A stretch of 64,000 bases of DNA, from the NCBI GenBank assembly GCA_001768565.1, contig MEOE01000014.1, positions 18,267 through 82,266 of the forward strand, read 5' to 3'. Of the stretch, positions 16,057 through 25,369 are shown piece after piece (the stretch's first letter is position 1; each line of letters starts with the position of its first letter). The stretch comes from Bacteroidetes bacterium GWF2_33_16. GTDB taxonomy: Bacteria; Bacteroidota; Bacteroidia; Bacteroidales; UBA12077. The position numbers were made by a program, and so were the translations under genes. The notes under the pieces were generated by a model. It was not told the origin of the DNA, searched no databases, and saw nothing but the letters and a program-made list of their open reading frames with translations.

Positions 16057-19000
16057 ATGATAAACGAGGGTAGTCAATCAAATAAAAAAATCGCTATAAA
16101 ACTTCCAAAAAGCTTAAAATTTTATATTAATAGCGATTATACTATACAGTTAAAAACACGTTTTATCTATTATTTGATTTTATCAGCTCTTTTTTTATTA
16201 ACAATACTTATACTATCATCTAGTTATACCCAGTTAAATAATCCTGCAATTGGGAAATTATATTTACCTGTTTTAATACCTGAACTTATAACCTTTTTAA
16301 TAATCATTGTTTGCTTGATCTTACTTTTAAGGGGTAATTATGGTTTTGCAGCTCATTTATTTATGATTTCTGCTTTTTTGAGTGTTTGGGCAGTTATTTA
16401 TTTTTATCAGGCTGATATTGTTGCACGTTTAGATACCATTGTTATTATAATAGCATTAATGAGTCTGGCTCCATTATTCATAACTAAATTTAAATTAACT
16501 GTATTTATCTATCTGATTGGAAATATTGTTGTATTAATTGGAATGGTATATCTTTTAAAGGATGATTTAGGATTTACACATGCTGCAGCAATTGAATTTA
16601 TTATGGATAATTCAATTGCTATTATATTTACAGGTATTGTGGGGTATAGTATATTCAATATTCACAAACAAACCCTTAAAAGAGTCGAACTTGATTACAA
16701 AGAACGTATTAGAGCAGAGATTGATCTTGCCAATACCGAAGAACGATATAAATCGCTAATTGAAGCTTCAAAGGATGGAATTGTTTTAATTGATCTATAT
16801 GAAAAAATCTTATTTGTTAATAATAGGATAATTGAAATGATGGGTGTTGATAATAAGGAGAATATTATTGGTAATAGCTTTTTAACTTTTTTTATAGAAA
16901 AAGACAGAGCAATCGTAAAAAATATATTACTACAGCTATCTCATTTAGGCCATATTGAAAATCTTCTATTACTTGGACTTAGATCTGATGGAGCTAGTTT
17001 CCCTGTAGAAATAAACTTTATGACAGTTAAGGGTAATGATGGTGGCACAAATACGATTATGGCTAATGTGCGCGATATTTCCAAACGAATTAAGGATGAA
17101 GAAGAACATAGAGAAAGCGAGTTAAGATATAAGAACCTCTTTGAAAATGCACAGATTGGAATTTATCAAACAACACCTGATGGAAAAGTTTTAAATGCAA
17201 ATCCTGCCATTCTTAGATTATTGGGATTAGATTCTTTTGAAGAGATTAAAAGTATAAATCTGGAGGCTGAGGAGCACTTTGATAATTTTGGTCGTAGTAG
17301 ATTTAAAAACCTAATTGAAAAAAATGGAATTGTTCAGAATTTGGAATCGAAATGGATAAAGAAAAATGGTGAGATTATAAATGTTATTGAAAATGCAAAA
17401 GCAGTAAAAGATGCCGAAGGGAAAATATTATATTATGACGGATTTGTTGAAAATATAACTGAAAAGAAAAAAGCTGAATTAGCTTTAAGAGAGAGTGAAG
17501 AAAAATACAGAACTCTTATGGAAAGCCTTAATGAAGTTATTATTGTTGCTGATAATGATCATGTTATTCAGTTTGTAAATAAAAAATTTACAGAGATTTT
17601 AGGCTATAAACCTGAAGAAATTATTGGGAAAGTTGGATTTAAGATATTACATGATCCAATTGACTATCACCTGATTGAAAAAGCGAACAAAGAAAGGAAG
17701 GATAAAAAATTAACTCATTACGAATTGCCATTTCTAACAAAAGATGGACGAAAAATAGATATGCTGGTTAGCGGATCACCTGTTATACATGCAAACGGAA
17801 ACACCATTGCATCCATTGGTGCTATGGTTGATATTACAGAGCGAAAAAAAGCAGAAAAAGCTTTGGTTGAAAGTGAAAGGAAGTTTAGAGAAATGGCTGA
17901 TCTATTGCCAATTGCTGTTTGGGAAACAGATTTAAATGGGATTTGTACTTATACAAATAAAGTTGGATTCGATATTCATAACTATACTCATGAGGATTTT
18001 CTTGCTAAGGTAAATATTCTGACTCTTTTAATTCCTGAAGACAGAGAACGTGCCTCTGAAAATCTAAAGAATAGAATACATGGGGCTCCTATTACAGGTG
18101 AAGAATATATAGGCCTTAAAAAAGATGGCCGTACATTTCCAGTGAGAGTTTATACAAGTGTTATTTATGAAAATCAAAAACCCATTGGTTTTAGAGGTGT
18201 AACTGTTGATATCACGAAGGTTAAGGAAGCTGAAAAAGAACTCAAAGAAAGCGAAGAGAAGTACAGAACTCTTATGGAGAACCTGAATGATGTTATTATG
18301 ATGGTTGATAATGATGATCAAGTATTGTATGTAAACAGAAAGTTTACAGAGAAACTTGGTTATACGGCTGATGAAATTGTTGGCAAAATAGGATATCAGG
18401 TTTTGCTTGATACTAAATATCATGATTCAATAAAAAAAGTTAACCAAGAAAGACTTAAAAAAGAAATAAGTCAATATGAATTACAGTTTATTGCCAAAAA
18501 TGGAACCAGAATTGATTTTCTTATTAGTGGTGCACCCGTTGTTAATTCTGATGGAGAAACGATAGGTTCTATTAGAGCAATGGTTGATATTACTGATCGG
18601 AAGAAAGCTGAACAGGCTCTTAAAGAAAGTGAGGAGAAATACCGAACAATTATAGAGGCTTTTCCTGATATTATTATGATTTCAGACCTGAATAGTAATA
18701 TTATTTTTGCAAACAGTGTCCTGGAAAAAATTACAGGAATTACTCAGGATGATTATTCTAATCCCAACCGATTAGCCCATATTCATCCTGAAGATGTTCA
18801 TATTGTAAAAAATGCTATGAATGAACTGCTTTCTGGTCAAAAAACACACACAGGAATCATTGAAAACCGGTTTATTGATAGTTGGGGCAATTTGCATTGG
18901 TTTAGTGGTATAATGTCAAAGCTAACAATAAATAATCAAACATACCTGCAAACCATTAGTCGTGATATTACCGAAAAGAAAAGCGTTGAAAAAGAACTTG

Positions 19001-19845
19001 ATAATTATCGGCAACACCTTGAGTTTTTAGTACAAGAACGTACTGATGAGTTGGCAACCACAAATGAAGAACTTGTTTCGACAAATGAAGAACTCCTTAA
19101 CCAGAGGGAAGAACTCGAAGCTGTTTTAATAAATTTGCAGAATACACAGAAGCAACTTGTTCATGCCGAAAAGATGGCTTCTTTGGGTGTGCTTGCTGCA
19201 GGAGTGGCTCACGAAATAAATAATCCATTGAATTTTATTAAGGGTGGAGTAGTAGGTTTGGAAAGCTATTTGGACGAGAATTTAAAACCTCATCTTGAAG
19301 AACTAGCTCCACTTATTGAAGGAATGAATATAGGTATTGATAGAGCTGCTGCAATAGTTACTAGCCTCAACCACTATAGCCGTAAAGATGACAAACCTGC
19401 AATAAAATGCGATGTACATTCAGTTATTGATAATTGTCTTATTATGCTTCAAAATCAAATTAAACATAAAATAGAGATTACAAAAAAATATACAACAAAA
19501 CCTCATGTTTTAGTTTGTAATGAGGGTAAGCTCCATCAGGCCATATTAAATGTTTTGTCAAATGCGGTTCAAGCAATTGAAGAAAAAGGTAAAATAACAA
19601 TAAAAACAGATAGCAAGGATGATAAAATCAAATTGGTTATTTCCGATACCGGATGTGGAATTAGTAAAGAAAATTTACCAAAAATTCTCGATCCTTTTTT
19701 TACAACAAAGGAGCCTGGTAAAGGAACTGGTTTAGGATTATCAATAACTTATAATATTATTCAGGAACATAATGGTACAATTGAATTTGAATCAACTTTA
19801 AATAAAGGAACAACCGTTATAATAAAATTACCCTTAAATAAATAG
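16057..19845 (+). CDS. membrane sensor histidine kinase with six PAS domains
   Basis: This 1262-residue kinase starts with about six transmembrane helices (residues 36-203) forming a sensor of unknown ligand. Six PAS domains follow, at roughly 225-345, 352-475, 480-600, 605-725, 728-850 and 855-980. A coiled coil (985-1040) then leads to an NtrB/HPK4-type HisKA domain with His1052 (AAGVAHEINNPLNF) and HATPase_c to the end (NVLSNAVQAIEEKG, GTGLGLSITYNI). PAS3 and PAS5 are close copies (both open EEKYRTLMExLNxVI), pointing to internal duplication. It lacks its own receiver; the next gene, 5 bases on, encodes one. Confidence 0.92.
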   Translation: MINEGSQSNKKIAIKLPKSLKFYINSDYTIQLKTRFIYYLILSALFLLTILILSSSYTQLNNPAIGKLYLPVLIPELITFLIIIVCLILLLRGNYGFAAHLFMISAFLSVWAVIYFYQADIVARLDTIVIIIALMSLAPLFITKFKLTVFIYLIGNIVVLIGMVYLLKDDLGFTHAAAIEFIMDNSIAIIFTGIVGYSIFNIHKQTLKRVELDYKERIRAEIDLANTEERYKSLIEASKDGIVLIDLYEKILFVNNRIIEMMGVDNKENIIGNSFLTFFIEKDRAIVKNILLQLSHLGHIENLLLLGLRSDGASFPVEINFMTVKGNDGGTNTIMANVRDISKRIKDEEEHRESELRYKNLFENAQIGIYQTTPDGKVLNANPAILRLLGLDSFEEIKSINLEAEEHFDNFGRSRFKNLIEKNGIVQNLESKWIKKNGEIINVIENAKAVKDAEGKILYYDGFVENITEKKKAELALRESEEKYRTLMESLNEVIIVADNDHVIQFVNKKFTEILGYKPEEIIGKVGFKILHDPIDYHLIEKANKERKDKKLTHYELPFLTKDGRKIDMLVSGSPVIHANGNTIASIGAMVDITERKKAEKALVESERKFREMADLLPIAVWETDLNGICTYTNKVGFDIHNYTHEDFLAKVNILTLLIPEDRERASENLKNRIHGAPITGEEYIGLKKDGRTFPVRVYTSVIYENQKPIGFRGVTVDITKVKEAEKELKESEEKYRTLMENLNDVIMMVDNDDQVLYVNRKFTEKLGYTADEIVGKIGYQVLLDTKYHDSIKKVNQERLKKEISQYELQFIAKNGTRIDFLISGAPVVNSDGETIGSIRAMVDITDRKKAEQALKESEEKYRTIIEAFPDIIMISDLNSNIIFANSVLEKITGITQDDYSNPNRLAHIHPEDVHIVKNAMNELLSGQKTHTGIIENRFIDSWGNLHWFSGIMSKLTINNQTYLQTISRDITEKKSVEKELDNYRQHLEFLVQERTDELATTNEELVSTNEELLNQREELEAVLINLQNTQKQLVHAEKMASLGVLAAGVAHEINNPLNFIKGGVVGLESYLDENLKPHLEELAPLIEGMNIGIDRAAAIVTSLNHYSRKDDKPAIKCDVHSVIDNCLIMLQNQIKHKIEITKKYTTKPHVLVCNEGKLHQAILNVLSNAVQAIEEKGKITIKTDSKDDKIKLVISDTGCGISKENLPKILDPFFTTKEPGKGTGLGLSITYNIIQEHNGTIEFESTLNKGTTVIIKLPLNK

Positions 19846-19850
19846 CTAAA

Positions 19851-20219
19851 ATGATGGACGAGAAAAGAACCTTGCTTTATGTTGATGATGAGCCCATTAA
19901 CCTAAAGTTGTTTGCATTAAACTTTAAAAATAAGTTTGTTGTTCTTACAGCCGAATCCGGTGCAGAAGGTTATGAATTACTTAAAAAAAATCCTCATACT
20001 TCTGTAGTAATTAGTGATATGAAAATGCCAGGAATGAATGGAATAGAATTTATTAAGCTCGCAAAGAAGGATTTTCCTTACATATCCTATTTTATTTTAA
20101 CAGGATTTGATATTACCGAAGAGATTGCCGATGCATTAAATGAAAGATTGATTCATAAATATTTCAGAAAGCCTTTTAATATGAAAGAAATTGAATCGAC
20201 AATATTAGAAATCCTTTAA
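19851..20219 (+). CDS. stand-alone response regulator receiver protein
   Basis: The 122 residues form a single receiver domain: acidic pocket at Asp12-Asp13, phospho-acceptor Asp56 in VVISDMKMPG, and the KPF lysine near the end. There is no output domain, so it acts through protein contact or as a phosphate sink. It starts 5 bases after the six-PAS kinase, its obvious partner. Two adjacent ATGs (19851 and 19854) are possible starts. Confidence 0.92.
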   Translation: MMDEKRTLLYVDDEPINLKLFALNFKNKFVVLTAESGAEGYELLKKNPHTSVVISDMKMPGMNGIEFIKLAKKDFPYISYFILTGFDITEEIADALNERLIHKYFRKPFNMKEIESTILEIL

Positions 20220-20297
20220 GAAACATAAATAATTAATAAATAGACAATAGAAGGACATAGAAATAAAATAAGTAAAAATGTACCGAATTGCAATAAA

Positions 20298-20315
20298 TAA
20301 TGACTTTTGTCATTA
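20298..20315 (+). promoter_or_regulatory. CRP/FNR-type operator candidate upstream of hydG
   Basis: TAATGACTTTTGTCATTA is a perfect 18-bp palindrome with 7-bp arms and the TGAC-N4-GTCA core typical of CRP/FNR-superfamily sites. A -7-like box TTTCTTTG lies at 20336-20343, placing the palindrome centre near -41 relative to the expected transcription start, the usual place for a class II activator. No regulator gene of this type is in the window. Confidence 0.55.
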
Positions 20316-20367
20316 ATAACAATGAAAAGGATTAGTTTCTTTGTAAAAATAAATAATTATTTGGATT

Positions 20368-21795
20368 ATGAAATTTATAACTCAGCAATACTCTATTCCA
20401 GATGTTCCGATGCAACCCTTTATAGATCCTGAGGAGATAATTAACATCTTAAGAAATACATCTCCTGATAAGGCGTATATAAAAGATGTAATAGATAAAT
20501 CGTTAGCAAAAAACAGGTTAAGTCTTCAAGAAACAGCTGTTTTAGTTAATACTACCGACCCTGAATTGGTTGAGATGATAAAACAAGGTGCACGTACACT
20601 GAAAGAAACAGTTTATGGTAACCGTATTGTTTTATTTGCTCCGCTTTATATAGGAAATAAATGTAAAAACAACTGCACCTATTGTGGTTTTAGGGCTAGT
20701 AACAAAGACGCCGTGCGAAAAACTTTAAATGATGCAGAAATAGTTAAGGAAATTGAAGCACTCGAAGATAATGGTCAGAAAAGATTGATTCTTGTTTTTG
20801 GCGAGCACGATCAGTATGATCCTGAGTTTATTGCTCATTGCGCAAAACTTTCTTACTCAGTAAAAAAAGGTAATGGAGAAATTCGTCGTGTTAATATAAA
20901 TGCAGCACCATTGGAAATTGATGGTTTTCGGATAGTAAAGGAGGCTGGTATAGGAACATTTCAGATTTTTCAAGAAACCTATCATCCTGAGGCATATAAA
21001 TCCTACCATTTACGAGGTAAAAAGGCTGATTTTAATTATAGATTAACATCGCTCGATAGGGCACAGGAAGCAGGGTTGGATGATGTTGGCATTGGAGCAT
21101 TGTTTGGTTTATACGACTGGAGATATGAAGTACTTGCTCTGGTTCGTCATACAAATCATCTGGAAGCTTGTTATAATGTAGGCCCACATACAATATCATT
21201 CCCACGAATTAAAGATGCCTCCATGTTAAAGATGGGAAATCAGCATCTTGTAAATGACGCTGATTTTGCAAAAATGATTGCTATTTTGCGTCTGGCAGTG
21301 CCTTATACAGGTATGATTCTTACTGCACGCGAGCCTAAGATAATTCGTGACGAATGCATAAATTATGGTGTAAGCCAGATCGATGGAGGAACAAAACTCG
21401 AATTGGGAAGTTATTCAAATTCTCAGAATACTGAACAGGACCTTAATAAAGGACAATTCAGGATAAACGACGACCGATCACTTAATGAGGTAATTGATGA
21501 ATTGCTCGATAAAAATATGTTACCATCGTTTTGTACTGCCTGTTATCGCTTAGGAAGAACAGGTGAGCATTTTATGGAGTTTTCGGTACCTGGATTTATT
21601 AAACGGTTTTGTTCTCCTAATGCAATTTTAACATTAGCTGAATATCTACACGATTATGCTCCTGAAAAGACTGCACAAAAAGGATGGGAAGTAATTGAGA
21701 GTAATATTAATGTATTACCCGACGAAAATGTTAAAACAAAACTTAGAGAAAGGTTGTTAGAGTTAAAAAATGGAAAGAGAGATCTTTATTTTTAA
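20368..21795 (+). CDS. hydG: [FeFe] hydrogenase H-cluster maturase HydG
   Basis: HydG is the radical-SAM tyrosine lyase that makes the CO and cyanide ligands of the H-cluster. The 475 residues have the SAM-cluster motif Cys99-Cys103-Cys106 (CKNNCTYC) and the C-terminal auxiliary-cluster cysteines in FCTACYRLGRTGEHFMEF...RFC, which distinguish HydG from ThiH. Length is typical. It is the first gene of hydG-hydF-hydE, behind the palindrome at 20298-20315. No hydrogenase structural gene (hydA) is in the window, so the target enzyme must be encoded elsewhere. Confidence 0.96.
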   Translation: MKFITQQYSIPDVPMQPFIDPEEIINILRNTSPDKAYIKDVIDKSLAKNRLSLQETAVLVNTTDPELVEMIKQGARTLKETVYGNRIVLFAPLYIGNKCKNNCTYCGFRASNKDAVRKTLNDAEIVKEIEALEDNGQKRLILVFGEHDQYDPEFIAHCAKLSYSVKKGNGEIRRVNINAAPLEIDGFRIVKEAGIGTFQIFQETYHPEAYKSYHLRGKKADFNYRLTSLDRAQEAGLDDVGIGALFGLYDWRYEVLALVRHTNHLEACYNVGPHTISFPRIKDASMLKMGNQHLVNDADFAKMIAILRLAVPYTGMILTAREPKIIRDECINYGVSQIDGGTKLELGSYSNSQNTEQDLNKGQFRINDDRSLNEVIDELLDKNMLPSFCTACYRLGRTGEHFMEFSVPGFIKRFCSPNAILTLAEYLHDYAPEKTAQKGWEVIESNINVLPDENVKTKLRERLLELKNGKRDLYF

Positions 21796-21813
21796 TTAAT
21801 TTTTTTTATTCAA

Positions 21814-23025
21814 ATGAAAGGCAAAGATTTAAAACCCCATATCGGAATTTTCGGAAGGCGAAATAATGGTAAAAGCTCATTTATTAACTTATTAACTGGC
21901 CAAAATGTTGCTATAGTTTCTGATCATCCGGGCACAACAACTGATCCTGTTAAGAAATCTGTTGAAATATTTGGCGTTGGTCCTGCTATAATAATCGATA
22001 CTGCTGGTATAGATGATTCAGGCGATTTAGGAAAACTGCGGATTGAAAAAACTATGCAGGTTATTCCTACAATTGACCTGGGAATAATAATTTTGGCCGA
22101 AAACCAGTTTGGCGTTTACGAAAATTTGTTAATAGAACAATTTGCTTATTATGATATACCGTATATCATAGTTCATAATAAAACAGATATTGATCCAATA
22201 ACCTGTGAATTTTCGCAGGCTATCCATCAAATAACAGGAATTACTCCATTTTCGTTTAGTACAAAAGACCCATCAAACCTTGAGGATTTGGTAAAACTAA
22301 TAAAACAAACAATTCCTGAAACAGCTTATATAAAACCGACCTTATTAAAAGGAATCGTTAAACCTAAAGATATTGTCCTGTTGGTTACTCCGATTGATTC
22401 TGAGGCTCCTGAAGGCAGAATGATACTTCCACAGGTTATGGCATGGCGCGATGTGCTTGATAATGATTGTATATGTATATCGGTAAAAGAAACGGAACTC
22501 GAAGATTTTTTTAAGCTGGGTATTAAGCCAGCATTGGTAGTTACCGATAGTCAGGCTTTTGATTTTGTGTCAAAAATTGTACCGCAGGATGTTATGCTTA
22601 CAGGATTTAGTGTTTTATTTTCTAAGCTTAGAGGGGATTTTCATACTTTCCTGAAAGATACCTATGCAATTGATAAGTTGCAGGATGGTGATAAAGTTCT
22701 TATTCTGGAATCGTGCACACATCATGTAAGTTGTGACGATATTGGCAGGTTTAAAATACCCAATTGGCTAAAAAAATATACTGGAAAAGATTTAGAATTT
22801 GATACATTTTCTGGCCTCAGTGATATTAATAAACCAATTGATTCGTATAAGCTGGTCGTTCAATGCGGAGGTTGTATGGTTACCAGAAAACAACTGGTTT
22901 CGAGATTAAAACCTTTTATTCATGCCGGTATTCCAGTTACAAACTACGGAATGGCTATTGCTTTCATGAATGGAATATTCGAAAGAGTTACTGAACCCTT
23001 TAAAAATGTTGTAATTAATGATTAA
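21814..23025 (+). CDS. hydF: [FeFe] hydrogenase maturation GTPase HydF
   Basis: HydF is the GTPase scaffold on which the diiron subcluster is assembled and handed to HydA. The 403 residues contain an Era-like G domain (Walker A at 14-21, GRRNNGKS; DTAGIDD; HNKTD), a dimerisation region, and a C-terminal iron-sulfur domain. That domain has Cys301 and His303-His304 (ESCTHH) and Cys351/Cys354 (QCGGC). The residue before Cys351 is Gln where the family pattern has His. It starts 18 bases after hydG and overlaps hydE by 8 bases. Confidence 0.96.
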   Translation: MKGKDLKPHIGIFGRRNNGKSSFINLLTGQNVAIVSDHPGTTTDPVKKSVEIFGVGPAIIIDTAGIDDSGDLGKLRIEKTMQVIPTIDLGIIILAENQFGVYENLLIEQFAYYDIPYIIVHNKTDIDPITCEFSQAIHQITGITPFSFSTKDPSNLEDLVKLIKQTIPETAYIKPTLLKGIVKPKDIVLLVTPIDSEAPEGRMILPQVMAWRDVLDNDCICISVKETELEDFFKLGIKPALVVTDSQAFDFVSKIVPQDVMLTGFSVLFSKLRGDFHTFLKDTYAIDKLQDGDKVLILESCTHHVSCDDIGRFKIPNWLKKYTGKDLEFDTFSGLSDINKPIDSYKLVVQCGGCMVTRKQLVSRLKPFIHAGIPVTNYGMAIAFMNGIFERVTEPFKNVVIND

Positions 23026-24103
23026 GGATATTCTTGCCAAAGAAATACTAACCAAGGATGATATTATTAAGCTTCTTTCCGCTGATGGAGAAGATTTGAA
23101 AATGATTTTTGAAAAATCTTCTGAGATAAAGGAAAAATATATTGGCAGGAAAGTCTATTTACGTGGATTAATTGAGCTTTCGAATATTTGTGCAAAGAAT
23201 TGTTACTATTGCGGAATTAGGCGAGATAATAAAAATGTCGAGCGATATTTGATTAAAGATGATGAGGTTTTAGAGGCTGCTCGATTTGCTTTAAAGAATA
23301 ATTATGGATCTATTGTTATTCAAACTGGTGAATTGCAGAGCGAAGTCAATTCACTAAGGATTGAAACCCTGGTGAAGGAAATTATTAAAATGTCTGATCA
23401 TAAACTAGGAATAACCCTATCGTGTGGAGAACAAACCGAAGATGTTTATAAACGATGGTTCGAAGCGGGTGCTCACAGGTATTTGTTGCGCATTGAAACC
23501 ACCAATAAAGAACTATATCAAAAATTGCACCCGAATGATGATAATCACAGCTTTGAAAAGCGGTTGGAGTGTTTACAATTACTAAAGAAATGTGGTTATC
23601 AGGTTGGTACCGGAGTAATGATAGGCCTCCCATTTCAGAAAATTGAAAATCTGGCTGAAGATTTGCTTTTTATGCAGGAAATTGACATCGATATGTGTGG
23701 TATGGGACCCTATATTGAACATGTCGACACACCTTTATATAACTTTAAAGATCAATTAATGCCTGTTAATGATCGTTTTAAGCTTACATTAAAAATGCTG
23801 GCAGTGCTGAGAATAATGATGAAAGATATTAATATGGCTGCTACAACTGCATTGCAGGCTATTGATAAAATTGGCCGTGAAAAAGCAATTCGGATTGGTG
23901 CAAATATTCTTATGCCCAATATTACACCGGGAGTTTATCGTGATAATTATAAATTATACGAAAATAAACCGTGCACCGACGAAAATGCTGAAGATTGTGC
24001 AGGATGTATTGAGGGTCGCATAAAACTTGCAGGTGGAGACATCGCGTATGGTGAGTGGGGCGATTCAAAGCATTTCTTTAACAAAGAAAATGAATCAGTT
24101 TAA
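23018..24103 (+). CDS. hydE: [FeFe] hydrogenase maturase HydE
   Basis: HydE is the radical-SAM enzyme that processes the HydG-made iron synthon during H-cluster assembly. The 361 residues hold the SAM-cluster cysteines Cys58, Cys62 and Cys65 (CAKNCYYCG), GELQSE and the TGVMIGLP strand typical of the BioB/HydE barrel. Near the C-terminus are CTDENAEDCAGC cysteines that may bind a second cluster. It overlaps hydF by 8 bases, and its last 9 bases overlap the convergent MBL-fold gene. Confidence 0.94.
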   Translation: MIKDILAKEILTKDDIIKLLSADGEDLKMIFEKSSEIKEKYIGRKVYLRGLIELSNICAKNCYYCGIRRDNKNVERYLIKDDEVLEAARFALKNNYGSIVIQTGELQSEVNSLRIETLVKEIIKMSDHKLGITLSCGEQTEDVYKRWFEAGAHRYLLRIETTNKELYQKLHPNDDNHSFEKRLECLQLLKKCGYQVGTGVMIGLPFQKIENLAEDLLFMQEIDIDMCGMGPYIEHVDTPLYNFKDQLMPVNDRFKLTLKMLAVLRIMMKDINMAATTALQAIDKIGREKAIRIGANILMPNITPGVYRDNYKLYENKPCTDENAEDCAGCIEGRIKLAGGDIAYGEWGDSKHFFNKENESV

Positions 24104-25174
24104 GGAAATTATTTCTCCGATTTTAGGATTCATTAGTATTACATTTTCTTTGCTGGCAGCTTTTTTTACACGTTCAATTGGTTCAGTCCATGAATGAAGA
24201 CTGAGTCTGTATTTACCCCAATGTATTGGCACCATGTGTTTCCCTTTAAGATCAATATGAGCATGAACACTTTGCTCAGGCATCGAATGAATATAGGGCC
24301 ATTGTTGGTTATACTGGCCACATTCCATAAAAGTTAAATCGAAAGGACCGTATTTTTCTCCAATTTCTTTAAAATGTTTTCCATACCCAGAATCACCATT
24401 TAAAAAGATTTTATGCTTGGCTGTTTGAATTATCCATGAGCACCAAAGCGTTTTATTTCGGTCACGAGGCCCTCTTCCTGAGAAATGGCGTGCCGGAACG
24501 GAAGTAATTTGCATAGTACATTCAAGGAAAGAATCTCCCCAATCGGCTACTTCAATTTTTTTCGATGATATACCCCATCTCAATAAATGGGCCTCAACAC
24601 CTAACGGTACAAGAAATTTTTTTGCACGGGTTTTTAATAATTTGATAGTTTCATAATCAAGATGGTCGTAATGATCGTGAGTAATAATAACTATGTCAGG
24701 ATCTGGCATATCATTTACCGAATATGTATTAGAATAATCGAATGTTTTATTAAAAAACGATACTGGTGATGCTGCTTTACTGAATACAGGATCAATCAGA
24801 ATAATTTTACCATTTATATTTATAAGTATGGTTGAATGACCAAACCATGTGTAAACAATGCCCGAATCAGAGGCTATAAATTTATTTTTGTCGAATACAA
24901 GTGTTTCTATAGGCAAAGCGGGTCGTCCATTTTCAACTCCATTAAAGAATTTGCGAAATGTTTTAAACATGGATCCATTCTTAACCATCATTACAGTAGG
25001 TTCAGCATTTTGAAAAATACCATCTTTAAAATTTTCCGAATTTTCGATTCTTTTTAGATTATCTCCCTTTGATTTGCTTCCAAAAACAGGATTTATCCAG
25101 ATATAAACATTTATTGCCAGCAGAATAGCAACTACAATAATAAGTATAGTAAGTAAAATCATTTGAAATTTCAT
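24095..25174 (-). CDS. membrane-anchored MBL-fold metallo-hydrolase, NAPE-PLD/UlaG-like
   Basis: The 359-residue protein starts with one transmembrane helix (about residues 5-27), so the hydrolase domain is anchored at the membrane. The metallo-beta-lactamase fold shows TWFGHSTILI (strand and first His), IDPVFS, the metal motif ITHDHYDHLD, LNGDSGYG and a late His pair (PIHWGKY). The pattern is closest to the N-acyl-phosphatidylethanolamine phospholipase D/UlaG-like group. The substrate is unknown, a lipid being plausible. It overlaps the end of hydE by 9 bases. Confidence 0.86.
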   Translation of the reverse strand: MKFQMILLTILIIVVAILLAINVYIWINPVFGSKSKGDNLKRIENSENFKDGIFQNAEPTVMMVKNGSMFKTFRKFFNGVENGRPALPIETLVFDKNKFIASDSGIVYTWFGHSTILININGKIILIDPVFSKAASPVSFFNKTFDYSNTYSVNDMPDPDIVIITHDHYDHLDYETIKLLKTRAKKFLVPLGVEAHLLRWGISSKKIEVADWGDSFLECTMQITSVPARHFSGRGPRDRNKTLWCSWIIQTAKHKIFLNGDSGYGKHFKEIGEKYGPFDLTFMECGQYNQQWPYIHSMPEQSVHAHIDLKGKHMVPIHWGKYRLSLHSWTEPIERVKKAASKENVILMNPKIGEIISLN

Positions 25175-25369
25175 AAGTGTTTAATAAAACATAAAAATAG
25201 AGTGTTTGGTTCAAAGTTTAATTTTAAATTGAATTTGTATCTTTCTATGCTATTTATGCATTGGTTTGAAATTTTTCATCGTAAAAATAAGTAACTTTAA
25301 CTAATAATTTAAAATACTAGTAAGGTTGGTTACTCTCATACTTGAATAAAATAATCTAAAAAAAACACT

